DNA of 64,000 bases from assembly GCA_958349535.1 (NCBI GenBank), contig CATWDJ010000010.1, positions 1 to 64,000 on the forward strand, written 5' to 3'. The translations under genes and the position numbers were made by a program. The notes under the pieces are model-generated. The model was not told the origin of the DNA, made no database searches, and worked only from the letters and a program-made list of their open reading frames with translations. This document shows, piece by piece, positions 24,562 to 33,898 of this stretch. Positions within the stretch are counted from its first letter, which is position 1. Every line of letters starts with the position of its first letter. The stretch is from Maccoyibacter sp900556645. GTDB taxonomy: Bacteria > Bacillota > Clostridia > Lachnospirales > Lachnospiraceae.

Positions 24562-25989
24562 ATGACACAGGAATATTTAGACCAAAAACTAAAGAGCTAT
24601 GATAAAACAGAGATGTATCCTTTTCACATGCCGGGACATAAACGGAAAGGAAAAGGGGAACTGGATGCTTTTTCTCTGGACATTACAGAGATAGAAGGCT
24701 TTGATAATCTGCATCATGCTCAGGGAATCTTAAAGGAAGCACAGCAGCGGACGGCAAAGCTCTATGGTGCCGAAGAAAGCTTTTTTCTGGTAAACGGAAG
24801 TACGGTAGGCATATTAGCGGCAATCAGTGCCACAACCGAAAAAGGCGACAAAATTCTGATGGCAAGAAACAGTCACAAATCTGTCTACAATGCCGTGTTC
24901 TTGCGGGAGTTAACAGCAGCATACCTGTATCCGCAGATTACCCATGAAGGAATACAGTCTGCCATTACACCGGAGGAGGTAGAAAAGGCTCTGGAAGAAA
25001 ATCCCGATGCAAAGGCGGTATTGATCACATCTCCCACCTATGACGGAGTGGTTTCGGATATTGGGAAAATTGCAGAGCTGGCTCACGGAAAAGGAATCCC
25101 TCTGATAGTGGATGAAGCCCACGGAGCACATTTGGGATTTTCGGAAGGATTCCCAAAAAGTGCCTTGCAGATGGGAGCGGATATTGTGATTCAGAGTATG
25201 CACAAGACGCTGCCGGCATTGACCCAGAGTGCCTTGCTGCACATTGGCAGCGGAAGAGTAAACCGGGAAAATGTACAGAAATATCTGAGCATTTATCAGA
25301 CCTCATCCCCTTCCTATGTACTGATGTCATCCATGGATTTTTGCAACCGCCTGTTAAAGACAAAGGGAAAAGAGTTGTTTGAGGCATATGAAATGCGGAT
25401 GGAAGAGTTCCGGGAGGAGATGAAATCCCTGAAGCATTTGCAGGTTCTGACAAAGGAAGAGCTTTTATGTCAGGGAGCCTATGATGTAGATATGTCCAAG
25501 CTTTTAATCTATACGGGAAAAAGCCGGATTTCCGGGGAAGAGTTAAGCGGTATCCTGCGGGAAAGATATCAGTTGGAACTGGAGATGGCATCTGCCTATT
25601 ATGCACTGGCAATGACCAGTATCATGGATGAAGAAGAGGCTTACCGGAGACTGGCAAAAGCCTTAAAGGAAATAGATACAGAGATGTCTCCGGGACATCT
25701 CAAGGATGTAAAAAGCAGTATGGAGGCTCTTTACGGAAAAAAAGAAATGGTGTGTCCTGTTTTTGAAGCAGAGGAAAAACCAAAAAAGAGCCTGCTATTA
25801 TCTGAGGCAGAGGGAGAGACAGCGGCGGACTATGTGTATCTCTACCCGCCGGGAATTCCGCTGTTGGTGCCGGGAGAGCGAATCGAGAGGGAGCTGTTGG
25901 CGGCATTGGAGGAAAGTCAAAAGAAACAGCTAAACCTTTGTGGTCTGCAAGGGGAGGCAAATGAGAGGATAAACGTTGTCATTTTTTAA
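24562..25989 (+). CDS. Orn/Lys/Arg decarboxylase family PLP enzyme
   Basis: Fold type I PLP decarboxylase of 475 residues, the short form like Bacillus YaaO and SpeA. FHMPGHKRKGKG near the start, the PLP-binding Lys in QSMHKTLPALTQSA (Lys near 215), and DEAHGAHLGF are characteristic. The C-terminal Orn/Lys/Arg domain carries PPGIPLLVPGERI. The substrate (arginine, lysine or ornithine) cannot be decided. It starts the block that parallels the Bacillus yaaO-tmk-yaaR-holB region. The ribosome site GCGAGAAAAA is weak. Confidence 0.9.
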   Translation: MTQEYLDQKLKSYDKTEMYPFHMPGHKRKGKGELDAFSLDITEIEGFDNLHHAQGILKEAQQRTAKLYGAEESFFLVNGSTVGILAAISATTEKGDKILMARNSHKSVYNAVFLRELTAAYLYPQITHEGIQSAITPEEVEKALEENPDAKAVLITSPTYDGVVSDIGKIAELAHGKGIPLIVDEAHGAHLGFSEGFPKSALQMGADIVIQSMHKTLPALTQSALLHIGSGRVNRENVQKYLSIYQTSSPSYVLMSSMDFCNRLLKTKGKELFEAYEMRMEEFREEMKSLKHLQVLTKEELLCQGAYDVDMSKLLIYTGKSRISGEELSGILRERYQLELEMASAYYALAMTSIMDEEEAYRRLAKALKEIDTEMSPGHLKDVKSSMEALYGKKEMVCPVFEAEEKPKKSLLLSEAEGETAADYVYLYPPGIPLLVPGERIERELLAALEESQKKQLNLCGLQGEANERINVVIF

Positions 25990-26053
25990 AACCTATATTA
26001 TACTTAATATAATCGGCTGATGAGCGGAGAAAAGAGAAATCAGAGGAAAGAAC

Positions 26054-26638
26054 ATGGGAAAAATATTTTGTGTGATGGGGAAAAGCTCATCAGGGAAAGA
26101 TACCTTATATCAAATGCTTAAAAAGGAATTGAAGTTTGATTCTATTGTTCCATATACCACCAGACCTATCCGGGAGGGAGAGACCGATGGCGTAGAGTAC
26201 CACTTTGTTACCGAAGAAGAGGTGGCAGAGCTGGAGGAAGCGGGAAAAATCATTGAATTGCGGGCATATAATACGGTACACGGTATCTGGAAATATTTTA
26301 CCGCAGATGATGCACAGATAGATTTGGAGTACAGAAACTATCTGATGATAGGGACTGTGGAGGCATATCAGAAATTAAAGGCTTACTACGGAGAAGAACA
26401 TTTAGTGCCGATATATATAGAAGTAGATGATGGGATTCGTTTACAGAGAGCTTTGAACCGGGAGAAGCTTCAGGAACAGCCGAAATATGCGGAAATGTGC
26501 AGAAGATTTCTGGCAGATGAAGTGGATTTTTCCGAAGAAAAGCTGGCAGAAGCCGGTATTGAAAAAAGATTTGTAAACAAAACCTTAGATGAGACAAAGC
26601 AGGAACTGATGGATTATATCAGGTCCTATGTGGGATAG
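26054..26638 (+). CDS. Guanylate kinase-like P-loop kinase
   Basis: A 194-residue protein of the guanylate kinase family, which converts GMP to GDP. The P-loop is VMGKSSSGKDTL instead of the usual GPSGxGKST. The GMP-binding signature is retained (YTTRPIREGETDGVEYHFV), as is the adenine-site region (RALNREK). It stands where Bacillus has tmk, next to yaaR and holB. It may be the cell's guanylate kinase or a paralogue; the window cannot tell. AGAGGAAAG precedes the ATG. Confidence 0.82.
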   Translation: MGKIFCVMGKSSSGKDTLYQMLKKELKFDSIVPYTTRPIREGETDGVEYHFVTEEEVAELEEAGKIIELRAYNTVHGIWKYFTADDAQIDLEYRNYLMIGTVEAYQKLKAYYGEEHLVPIYIEVDDGIRLQRALNREKLQEQPKYAEMCRRFLADEVDFSEEKLAEAGIEKRFVNKTLDETKQELMDYIRSYVG

Positions 26639-26658
26639 CTCCAAAATGAGGTGAGCAT

Positions 26659-27099
26659 ATGGATATGAAAATCAATGAAATGACCCCAGTGTCTTCCGTA
26701 GAATCGGCAGCACCGAAGGAACAGGTAGACGGGGACTTTAAGTTTACGCTGACCAGCAAGATCGAAGAGACAGAGTTACAGGAAAAGCTGAATGGGTTAA
26801 TGCAGGAGATTGACAAACAGGGCAAGAAAATTTCCGAGCATATGGATGTGCGGGATATGAAAAAATACCGCTCTCTGGTAAAAGAGTTTATGAATGAGGT
26901 GGTAAACCGCTCCCATAAATTTTCCAGAGAAAATTTCTTAGACCGTCGGGGAAGGCACCGGGTTTATGGAATTGTGAGACTGGTAGATAAAAATTTAGAT
27001 GAACTGGCGGAAGAGCTGGTAAAAGAAGAGAAAGACAACATCAGTGTATTAAATAAAGTGGGAGAGATTCGGGGATTACTCATCGATATCTCCACGTAA
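26659..27099 (+). CDS. yaaR: YaaR family protein (DUF327)
   Basis: A 146-residue, mostly helical, charged protein. The central region KYRSLVKEFMNEVVNRSHKF and RHRVYGIVRLVDKNLDELAEELV are the DUF327 signature. The family sits next to holB in many Firmicutes and its function is unknown. It starts 20 bases after the kinase-like gene and ends 10 bases before holB. Confidence 0.88.
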   Translation: MDMKINEMTPVSSVESAAPKEQVDGDFKFTLTSKIEETELQEKLNGLMQEIDKQGKKISEHMDVRDMKKYRSLVKEFMNEVVNRSHKFSRENFLDRRGRHRVYGIVRLVDKNLDELAEELVKEEKDNISVLNKVGEIRGLLIDIST

Positions 27100-27109
27100 A
27101 GGAGAATTT

Positions 27110-28099
27110 ATGGCAGGATTTGAAGAAATCATCGGTCACGAGCAGATAAAAGAACATTTACAGAATGCGATAAAAGCAGGAAAGGTTTCCCATGCTTATA
27201 TTTTGAACGGACCGGAGGATTCCGGTAAAAAAATGCTGGCGGAGGCTTTTGCCATGGCATTGCAATGTGAAAAACAGGGAATAGATGGCTGTATGGAATG
27301 TCATTCCTGCAAACAGGCAATGAGCAAAAACCAGCCGGATATCATATATGTTTCCCATGAGAAGCCAAACACCATATCCGTAGATGACATCCGCAGACAG
27401 GTAAAGGATGATGTGGAGATTAAGCCGTATAGCAGTCCTTACAAAATCTATATCATAGATGAAGCGGAAAAGATGAATACACAGGCACAGAATGCATTGT
27501 TAAAAACCATAGAGGAACCGCCGGCATATGTGATAATATTGTTGTTGACCACAAATGCAGACGCATTTTTGCCAACCATCCGCTCCAGATGTATTACGCT
27601 GAACATCAAAGTCGTGCCGGATGAAATCATCAAAAAATATCTGATGCAGAAGTATCAGGTGCCGGATTATCAGGCAGATATCTGTACAGCGTTTGCTCAG
27701 GGAAATGTGGGAAGGGCCATTCAGCTTGCATCTTCCGAATCCTTTAACGAGATAAAAAATGCTGCGTTACAGCTGATTCGCCGTCTTAGCGACATCGACC
27801 TCTACGAGATGATGGAGGCAGTGAAACAGATTAATGAATACAAATTAGAAATTAACGACTATTTCGATATTATGATGATTTGGTATCGGGATGTGTTATT
27901 ATATAAAGCGACAGCGGACATCAATCATCTGATTTTTAAGGATGAGGTGTATGATATTAAAAAATGTGCCAGCAAGAGTTCCTATGAGGGAATTGAAGAA
28001 ATCCTTCAGGCATTGGAAAAGGCGAAAACCAGATTAAAGGCAAATGTAAACTTTGATTTGGTCATAGAGCTGCTGTTGCTTACCATAAAGGAGAATTAA
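27110..28099 (+). CDS. holB: DNA polymerase III subunit delta prime
   Basis: Clamp-loader AAA+ subunit of 329 residues. It shows FEEIIGHEQIKEHL, a P-loop-like GPEDSGKKML, a four-cysteine zinc module (CEKQGIDGCMECHSC), IIDEAEKMNTQAQNALLKTIEEPP as Walker B and sensor region, and the SRC motif in TIRSRCITL. It lies 10 bases after yaaR and 5 bases before ricT, so the block is one operon. Confidence 0.94.
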   Translation: MAGFEEIIGHEQIKEHLQNAIKAGKVSHAYILNGPEDSGKKMLAEAFAMALQCEKQGIDGCMECHSCKQAMSKNQPDIIYVSHEKPNTISVDDIRRQVKDDVEIKPYSSPYKIYIIDEAEKMNTQAQNALLKTIEEPPAYVIILLLTTNADAFLPTIRSRCITLNIKVVPDEIIKKYLMQKYQVPDYQADICTAFAQGNVGRAIQLASSESFNEIKNAALQLIRRLSDIDLYEMMEAVKQINEYKLEINDYFDIMMIWYRDVLLYKATADINHLIFKDEVYDIKKCASKSSYEGIEEILQALEKAKTRLKANVNFDLVIELLLLTIKEN

Positions 28100-28104
28100 G
28101 AGAA

Positions 28105-29013
28105 ATGATAAAAGTAGTAGGAGTAAGATTCCGCAGAGCCGGAAAAATCTATTATTTTGATCCAAAGGATTTCAAAATAGAAACAGGAAACCATGTCATT
28201 GTGGAGACAGCCAGAGGTGTGGAGTTTGGTACCGTTATGATTGCACCGAAGGAGGTATCGGAGGAGACGGTGGTACAGCCGTTAAAACCGGTAATCCGTA
28301 TTGCCACAGCGGCAGATGAGAAGACCGAGGAAAAAAATAAAGAAAAAGAAAAAGAGGCTTTCCGAATTTGTCTGGAAAAAATCGCAAAACATAAACTGGA
28401 AATGAAATTAGTGGAAGCAGAGTATACCTTTGACAACAACAAGCTGTTGTTCTATTTTACCGCAGACGGAAGAATCGATTTCCGTGAACTGGTAAAGGAT
28501 TTGGCAGCAGTATTCCGCACCAGAATCGAGCTGCGTCAGATTGGCGTGAGAGACGAGACAAAGATTTTAGGAGGAATCGGAATCTGTGGACGGGCACTTT
28601 GCTGCAGCAGTTATCTGTCTGAGTTTGCTCCGGTGTCCATCAAGATGGCAAAGGAACAGAACCTTTCCCTAAATCCTACAAAGATTTCCGGTGTCTGCGG
28701 ACGTCTGATGTGTTGTCTGAAAAATGAACAGGAGACATACGAGGATTTAAATTCCCGTCTGCCAAATGTGGGAGATACGGTTACAACCATCGAAGGATTA
28801 AAAGGAGAGGTACAGAGTGTATCGGTGCTTCGTCAGCTGGTTAAAGTAATCGTAGAAACCGATGATGAAAAAGAAATCCGGGAATACAAAGTGGACGAGC
28901 TGAAATTCAAGCCAAAACGCCGCCGGGATGTACGGATTTCCAAAGAAGAAATGGCAGAGCTGAAGGCACTGGAGGATCGGGAAGGAAAGTCGAAAATCGA
29001 TGACACCAAATAA
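28105..29013 (+). CDS. ricT: RicT (YaaT) PSP1-domain protein
   Basis: Member of the Ric complex that, in Bacillus, stimulates RNase Y-dependent mRNA maturation and phosphorelay. It is 302 residues. The PSP1 domain contains ELRQIGVRDETKILGGIGICGRALCC and a second CGRLMCC block; these cysteines bind Fe-S clusters in the characterised protein. A charged tail follows. It overlaps the methyltransferase gene by 14 bases. Confidence 0.93.
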   Translation: MIKVVGVRFRRAGKIYYFDPKDFKIETGNHVIVETARGVEFGTVMIAPKEVSEETVVQPLKPVIRIATAADEKTEEKNKEKEKEAFRICLEKIAKHKLEMKLVEAEYTFDNNKLLFYFTADGRIDFRELVKDLAAVFRTRIELRQIGVRDETKILGGIGICGRALCCSSYLSEFAPVSIKMAKEQNLSLNPTKISGVCGRLMCCLKNEQETYEDLNSRLPNVGDTVTTIEGLKGEVQSVSVLRQLVKVIVETDDEKEIREYKVDELKFKPKRRRDVRISKEEMAELKALEDREGKSKIDDTK

Positions 29014-29740
29014 TTTACGGAAAAACGAACGGATTGACGATTTACAGAGAAACGGTTATAAAATCATCCAGAATCCTTCTAAATTCTGCTTCGGAATGGA
29101 TGCGGTGCTTTTAAGCGGATTTGCACAGGTAAAAAAAGATGAGCGGGCATTGGATTTGGGAACCGGAACGGGAATCATTCCCCTTCTGCTGTCTGCAAAA
29201 ACCGAAGGAATTCATTTTACCGGGTTGGAAATCCAAGAAGAAAGTGCCGACATGGCAAGAAGAAGCGTGGCACTGAACGGACTGGAAGAAAAGATAGAGA
29301 TTGTAACCGGAGATATCAAAGATGCTTCTGCAAGGTTTGGAGCATCTTCTTTTGATGTCATTACCACCAATCCGCCTTATATGATAGGTGACCATGGACT
29401 GAAAAACGATAATGAGGCAAAGACCATTGCAAGACATGAGATTTTATGTGATTTAGAGGATGTATTGAGGGAAAGCAGCCGGATACTGAAAACCCACGGA
29501 CGTTTTTATATGGTACACCGCCCATTCCGATTGGCGGAGATATTGGGGAAAATGTCGGAATATCGTCTGGAACCGAAACGGATGCGGCTGGTATATCCTT
29601 ATATTGATAAAGAGCCGAATATGGTTCTCATAGAAGGATTAAAGGATGGACGGGCCAGAATGACCGTGGAAAAACCTTTAATCGTATATCGGGAACCGGG
29701 GGTCTATATGCCGGAAATTTACGACATTTATGGCTACTAA
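29000..29740 (+). CDS. trmN6: tRNA1(Val) A37 N6-methyltransferase family (YabB/TrmN6)
   Basis: SAM-dependent N6-adenine methyltransferase of 246 residues. Motif I is ALDLGTGTGIIPLLL near residue 48. The catalytic motif NPPY is at about 125 (VITTNPPYMIG). The N-terminus (FCFGMDAVLLSGFA) matches the YabB family. It overlaps ricT by 14 bases. The substrate is assigned from family and context. Confidence 0.9.
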   Translation: MTPNNLRKNERIDDLQRNGYKIIQNPSKFCFGMDAVLLSGFAQVKKDERALDLGTGTGIIPLLLSAKTEGIHFTGLEIQEESADMARRSVALNGLEEKIEIVTGDIKDASARFGASSFDVITTNPPYMIGDHGLKNDNEAKTIARHEILCDLEDVLRESSRILKTHGRFYMVHRPFRLAEILGKMSEYRLEPKRMRLVYPYIDKEPNMVLIEGLKDGRARMTVEKPLIVYREPGVYMPEIYDIYGY

Positions 29741-29759
29741 ATAGAAAGTAGGAATAACT

Positions 29760-30596
29760 ATGGCAGGAAAACTGTATTTGTGTGCAACACCCATTGGAAA
29801 TTTGGAGGACATTACCTTACGTGTACTTCGGGTACTGGAAGAGGTGGATTTAATTGCGGCGGAGGATACCAGAAATTCCATTAAGCTGTTAAATCACTAT
29901 GAGATAAAAACCCCTATGACCAGCTATCATGAGTTCAATAAGATAGAAAAAGCATATCAGCTTGTGGAGAAATTACAGGAGGGTATGAACATTGCATTGA
30001 TTACCGATGCGGGAACGCCGGGAATTTCCGACCCGGGGGAAGAACTGGTTAAGATTGCCTACGAGGCGGGGATTGAAGTGACCTCACTTCCGGGACCGGT
30101 AGCCTGTATTACCGCATTGACCCTGTCGGGACTGTCCACCAGACGGTTCGCTTTTGAAGCCTTTTTGCCAAAAGATAAAAAAGAACGGAAACGAATTTTA
30201 GAGGAGCTTCAAAAAGAAACCCGTACCATCATTTTATATGAGGCACCGCACCATCTGATAAAGACCTTAGAGGAACTGCGGGAGGCTCTGGGGAACCGGA
30301 GAATCACCCTCTGTCGGGAGTTGACCAAAAAATATGAGGAAGGACAAAGAACGACAATAGATGAAGTCTTAGAATATTATAAAGACAAAGAACCCAGGGG
30401 AGAATATGTCTTAGTTCTGGAAGGTAAGACAAAGGAAGAGGTAGAAGAGGAACGAAAAAAAGAATGGGAACCCCTTTCTTTGGAAGAGCATATGCAGTTC
30501 TACGAACAGAAAGGGATTTCCCATAAGGAAGCAATGAAACTGGTGGCAAAGGACCGGGGTGTCTCAAAACGTGATATTTATCAGGCACTGCTTTAA
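29760..30596 (+). CDS. rsmI: 16S rRNA (cytidine1402-2'-O)-methyltransferase RsmI
   Basis: Tetrapyrrole-methylase fold enzyme that methylates C1402 in the ribosomal P site. It is 278 residues. LYLCATPIGNLEDITLR, AAEDTRNS, ITDAGTPGISDPGEELV and LPGPVACITAL are the expected motifs, and the RsmI C-terminal domain (GISHKEAMKLVAKDRGVSKRDIYQ) is complete. It ends 4 bases into the convergent DUF885 gene. Confidence 0.96.
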   Translation: MAGKLYLCATPIGNLEDITLRVLRVLEEVDLIAAEDTRNSIKLLNHYEIKTPMTSYHEFNKIEKAYQLVEKLQEGMNIALITDAGTPGISDPGEELVKIAYEAGIEVTSLPGPVACITALTLSGLSTRRFAFEAFLPKDKKERKRILEELQKETRTIILYEAPHHLIKTLEELREALGNRRITLCRELTKKYEEGQRTTIDEVLEYYKDKEPRGEYVLVLEGKTKEEVEEERKKEWEPLSLEEHMQFYEQKGISHKEAMKLVAKDRGVSKRDIYQALL

Positions 30597-32371
30597 GAAG
30601 CGTCCTTCATGTAGTCCAACAGATAATCTTTAATAATATCAAAAGGAGCAGGACCGATTTTCATAACGGCTGCGTGGAATGCCTTGTCGGTGTAATCATC
30701 ACCCAAGGCATTTTTTGCATAGGTCTTTAAATCTAAAAATTGCAGATAACCAACATAGTATTTCAAATAGTTGGCAGGCTCACCTAAGATGTATTCGTAG
30801 ATTTCCTTTACGGTTTCTGTATCGGAAATACCGTAATCTGACAGGAAAGCTTTTGCATCGGAAACATCCCAACCGGAATAATGAATCCCCATATCCAAGG
30901 TGGCATAGAGACTCAAGGTCAATGATTGGTTCAAGGCAAGAGCCGAAACCAAATCCTCATCCAGACCGGCATAGTAATAAGAACGCATTTCCACATAGGT
31001 TGCCCAGCCTTCACTGTAACCCGGATAATTCAAGAGATGGCGGATTTCCGGTAAATCCGAAGTGTTCATCATTACATTTTGGTAGAGATGACCCGGAAAA
31101 CCCTCATGTGCCAAAGTGGTAAACAGTTCCATCTTGGTGTAGTTGGAGCTGGCGTTAATATAGATGGAATTTTCTTTATAGTCATCAATAGGAGAAGTCA
31201 GATAAAAAGCCGGAGCTAAATATTCTTCCAAAGATTCCTCCACATATTTTACAGTAAAGTTTGCTTCCGGTGCTTCCGGGAAATCTTCTTTTATGGTTTC
31301 CTTTAACTGAGACAGAATCTGGGACGGATCTGAGGTATCCATTTCATAATTACTGCATTCTGTCGCCAAATTCGGATTTTTACTTAAAAGCTTAGAGAGT
31401 TTTGTCAAATCCGACTTACGTTTCTTTTGAACCATTTTCTGTAAATCTTCAATATCCGCCGTAGAACCGGTGGAACACTCTACCAGATATTCATAATATT
31501 CTTTTCCTTCTTCATAATTGCACAGACCGCCTTTATCGTTGCTGTATTTTTTCAACTTGTTTATCTGGCTACCCAGTTTTTCATAGGCAGGCAGAACCTT
31601 TTCCAATACATAAGTTTCATTTTGATTGCGATAGGCTTCCTTGTCGGCAGCACTCATATTGGAGAGGGATTCAATTTTATTATTAAAAGTTTCTATTAAA
31701 AAATTGGATTCAGGATTTTCCGTAAATTCCTGACATTGGTTGATAACGGTATCCGCATTTTTTTCTGACATGAAAAGACCGGCTTTCGCTTTTTCTTTTT
31801 CAAAAGCAATAATTTCATCAAAATAATCCGGCACAAGATTCAGTATTTCCAGATAATCCTTTACATCCTGTTCTGAGCGGAAGGTGTATTCTGCTAAGAG
31901 AACCGGAAGCTCCGCCTGTGTACCGGTGCTTGGCTGTAAAACCTCACTGTAAAGATAAAGGTCTGCATTATCCAACTCCAAAGAAGAATAACGGTCCAGA
32001 ATATCATAGGTAAGCTGCTGTTCTTTAGTTAGAGAAGAATAGGAAAAATCATCCAGAGAAGACTGGATATCTTCCAGCATGGAAATGCTTTCCTTCAAAG
32101 ATTCCTCGCTGATAGAACCCAAAGAAACCTCATAATCCGAAAGGTCGTAATTGTTTGGCTCTGCTAAGGTGTAGTGAAGAGAGATAGTATTGAGAACAAC
32201 CTCTTCTTTGAAAAGCTCCTCCATATAAGCGTCAAACTCAGATTGAATTTCAGCCTGTGCTTTTTCGGATTTTAGGGAAGGCAGAGACTTTTCGGCTTCA
32301 CAACCGGTAAAAAGGGACAGGGATAATATCAGGCTCAGCCCCAATGCGGCAAAACGTTTTTTATATGTCAT
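30593..32371 (-). CDS. DUF885 family lipoprotein, probable metallopeptidase
   Basis: A 592-residue exported lipoprotein. The signal peptide ends in LFTGC, with the lipid-carrying Cys near 24. The DUF885 core carries the zinc-binding motif HEGFPGH within TTLAHEGFPGHLYQNV (about residue 425) and YSEGWATYVE, where the Glu is a likely third ligand. DUF885 proteins are thought to be M32/M3-like peptidases; the substrate is unknown. It is transcribed alone, convergent with rsmI. Confidence 0.87.
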   Translation of the reverse strand: MTYKKRFAALGLSLILSLSLFTGCEAEKSLPSLKSEKAQAEIQSEFDAYMEELFKEEVVLNTISLHYTLAEPNNYDLSDYEVSLGSISEESLKESISMLEDIQSSLDDFSYSSLTKEQQLTYDILDRYSSLELDNADLYLYSEVLQPSTGTQAELPVLLAEYTFRSEQDVKDYLEILNLVPDYFDEIIAFEKEKAKAGLFMSEKNADTVINQCQEFTENPESNFLIETFNNKIESLSNMSAADKEAYRNQNETYVLEKVLPAYEKLGSQINKLKKYSNDKGGLCNYEEGKEYYEYLVECSTGSTADIEDLQKMVQKKRKSDLTKLSKLLSKNPNLATECSNYEMDTSDPSQILSQLKETIKEDFPEAPEANFTVKYVEESLEEYLAPAFYLTSPIDDYKENSIYINASSNYTKMELFTTLAHEGFPGHLYQNVMMNTSDLPEIRHLLNYPGYSEGWATYVEMRSYYYAGLDEDLVSALALNQSLTLSLYATLDMGIHYSGWDVSDAKAFLSDYGISDTETVKEIYEYILGEPANYLKYYVGYLQFLDLKTYAKNALGDDYTDKAFHAAVMKIGPAPFDIIKDYLLDYMKDAS

Positions 32372-32524
32372 ATGATTTTCCTTTCATATCTCATGATTCA
32401 TAACTGTGGTTAAAAGATAATTTATTCTAACATATCTTATCAGAGAAAGTAACGTTTTATGTATATAATTCTCATTGGCAGAGAAAGAAAAGCATAGAAT
32501 GAAAAAAAGCAAAAAGGATGAGAC

Positions 32525-33145
32525 ATGTTAAATTATCTTTGGGGATTTATGATTATTATAGGAATTATTTTCGGAGCGTTTACGGGGAACCTTCCGAATG
32601 TCACGGAGGCAGCACTGGATTCCGCGAAAGAGGCGGTATCCCTTTGCATTACTATGATAGGAGTTATGTCTTTTTGGGTAGGACTGATGAAAATTGCGGA
32701 AAAAGCGGGAATTATTGAGGGTATGGCAAAAAAGATGGGACCCATTCTGGATTTCCTGTTTCCTCATATTCCCAAGCAGCATAAATCCAGAGAATATATA
32801 GCCACAAATATGATAGCCAATTTCTTTGGTTTAGGCTGGGCGGCAACTCCGGCGGGTATTAAGGCAATGGAGGAACTTGAAAATCTGGAAGACGAGCGGA
32901 GGAAAGGTATTGTAAAAGGAAAAAAAGCGGTTACAAGAGGAGTGGCAAATACAGAAATGTGTACTTTTTTGATTGTTAATATTTCTTCTTTGCAATTAAT
33001 CCCTATTAATATCATTGCGTATCGGACACAGTACGGCTCTGCCAATCCTACCCGCATTGTGGGGGCGGCAATTCTGGCGACAACCGTTTCTACCGTAGTG
33101 GGTATTATTTTTGCAAGAATGATGGAGAGGATGAAAAAAGCGTGA
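32525..33145 (+). CDS. spmA: Spore maturation protein A
   Basis: Membrane protein of 206 residues with the nucleoside-recognition (Gate) domain. It contains GVMSFWVGLMKIAEKAGI and NMIANFFGLGWAATPAGIKAMEEL, both typical of SpmA. In Bacillus SpmA and SpmB are needed for full spore core dehydration. The SpmB gene starts with GTG overlapping its stop (GTGA), so the two are coupled. AAAAAGGATGAG precedes the ATG. Confidence 0.93.
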   Translation: MLNYLWGFMIIIGIIFGAFTGNLPNVTEAALDSAKEAVSLCITMIGVMSFWVGLMKIAEKAGIIEGMAKKMGPILDFLFPHIPKQHKSREYIATNMIANFFGLGWAATPAGIKAMEELENLEDERRKGIVKGKKAVTRGVANTEMCTFLIVNISSLQLIPINIIAYRTQYGSANPTRIVGAAILATTVSTVVGIIFARMMERMKKA

Positions 33146-33666
33146 AGTTGATTTTATTTTTGTCTGATGCTATTATCCCGGTGCTTATTTTTCTGATTGT
33201 GGGATATGGACTTTTAAATAAACAGAATATTTATGATGATTTTGTGGAAGGAGCCAAGGATGGGTTTCATACGGTCATCCAGATTATGCCAACGCTGATA
33301 GGTCTTATGATTGGCGTAGGAGTGCTGCGAGCCTCCGGGTTTTTGGATTTTCTCTCTTTTTTGATTGCCCCGGTAACGCAGCTCATCGGTTTTCCGTCGG
33401 AGCTGGTACCGGTTGCCATTGTGAAAATGTTTTCCTCCTCTGCGGCAACAGGACTGGTGTTGGATATTTTCAAAGAATACGGTCCCGATTCCGTGTTGGG
33501 AACCATGGTGTCCATTATGATGGGAAGTACAGAAACAATTTTTTACACTATGTCTGTCTATTTTATGGCGGTTAAGATTACCAAAAGCCGTTGGACTCTG
33601 GCAGGAGCCTTGCTGGCAAGCTTGGGTGGAATTACAGCCAGCGTGGTGTTGACGGGAATGTTATAA
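33142..33666 (+). CDS. spmB: Spore maturation protein B
   Basis: A 174-residue membrane protein with four to five helices and the Gate motif in IQIMPTLIGLMIGVGVLRASG. GSTETIFYTMSVYF is an SpmB hallmark. It begins with GTG, overlapping the spmA stop by 4 bases. Together with spmA it marks the organism as a spore former. Confidence 0.93.
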   Translation: MKLILFLSDAIIPVLIFLIVGYGLLNKQNIYDDFVEGAKDGFHTVIQIMPTLIGLMIGVGVLRASGFLDFLSFLIAPVTQLIGFPSELVPVAIVKMFSSSAATGLVLDIFKEYGPDSVLGTMVSIMMGSTETIFYTMSVYFMAVKITKSRWTLAGALLASLGGITASVVLTGML

Positions 33667-33727
33667 TAAAAAACCTTTCCGAACAGGCATAAAAATGACA
33701 AATTGGAATATAGTAATTTATAGAGAT

Positions 33728-33756
33728 TTGACAGTTTCTAAAAAGAGAGCTATAAT
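33728..33756 (+). promoter_or_regulatory. Perfect consensus promoter of the initiator tRNA
   Basis: TTGACA (33728-33733), 17-base spacer, TATAAT (33751-33756), twelve bases before tRNA-fMet. Both hexamers are exact consensus. Confidence 0.93.
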
Positions 33757-33767
33757 AAAGCAGTCGA

Positions 33768-33841
<74 letters not shown>

Positions 33842-33849
33842 CTCACAAA

Positions 33850-33894
33850 GGCATTATTGCAGAGATATCGAGATCCTGTGGTAGTGTCTTTTTT
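33850..33894 (+). terminator. Terminator of the initiator tRNA
   Basis: GGCATTA pairs with TAGTGTC (two G-T pairs) over a 25-base loop, followed by six T, ending 5 bases before the stop of the opposite dipeptidase gene. Confidence 0.6.
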
Positions 33895-33898
33895 GTTG

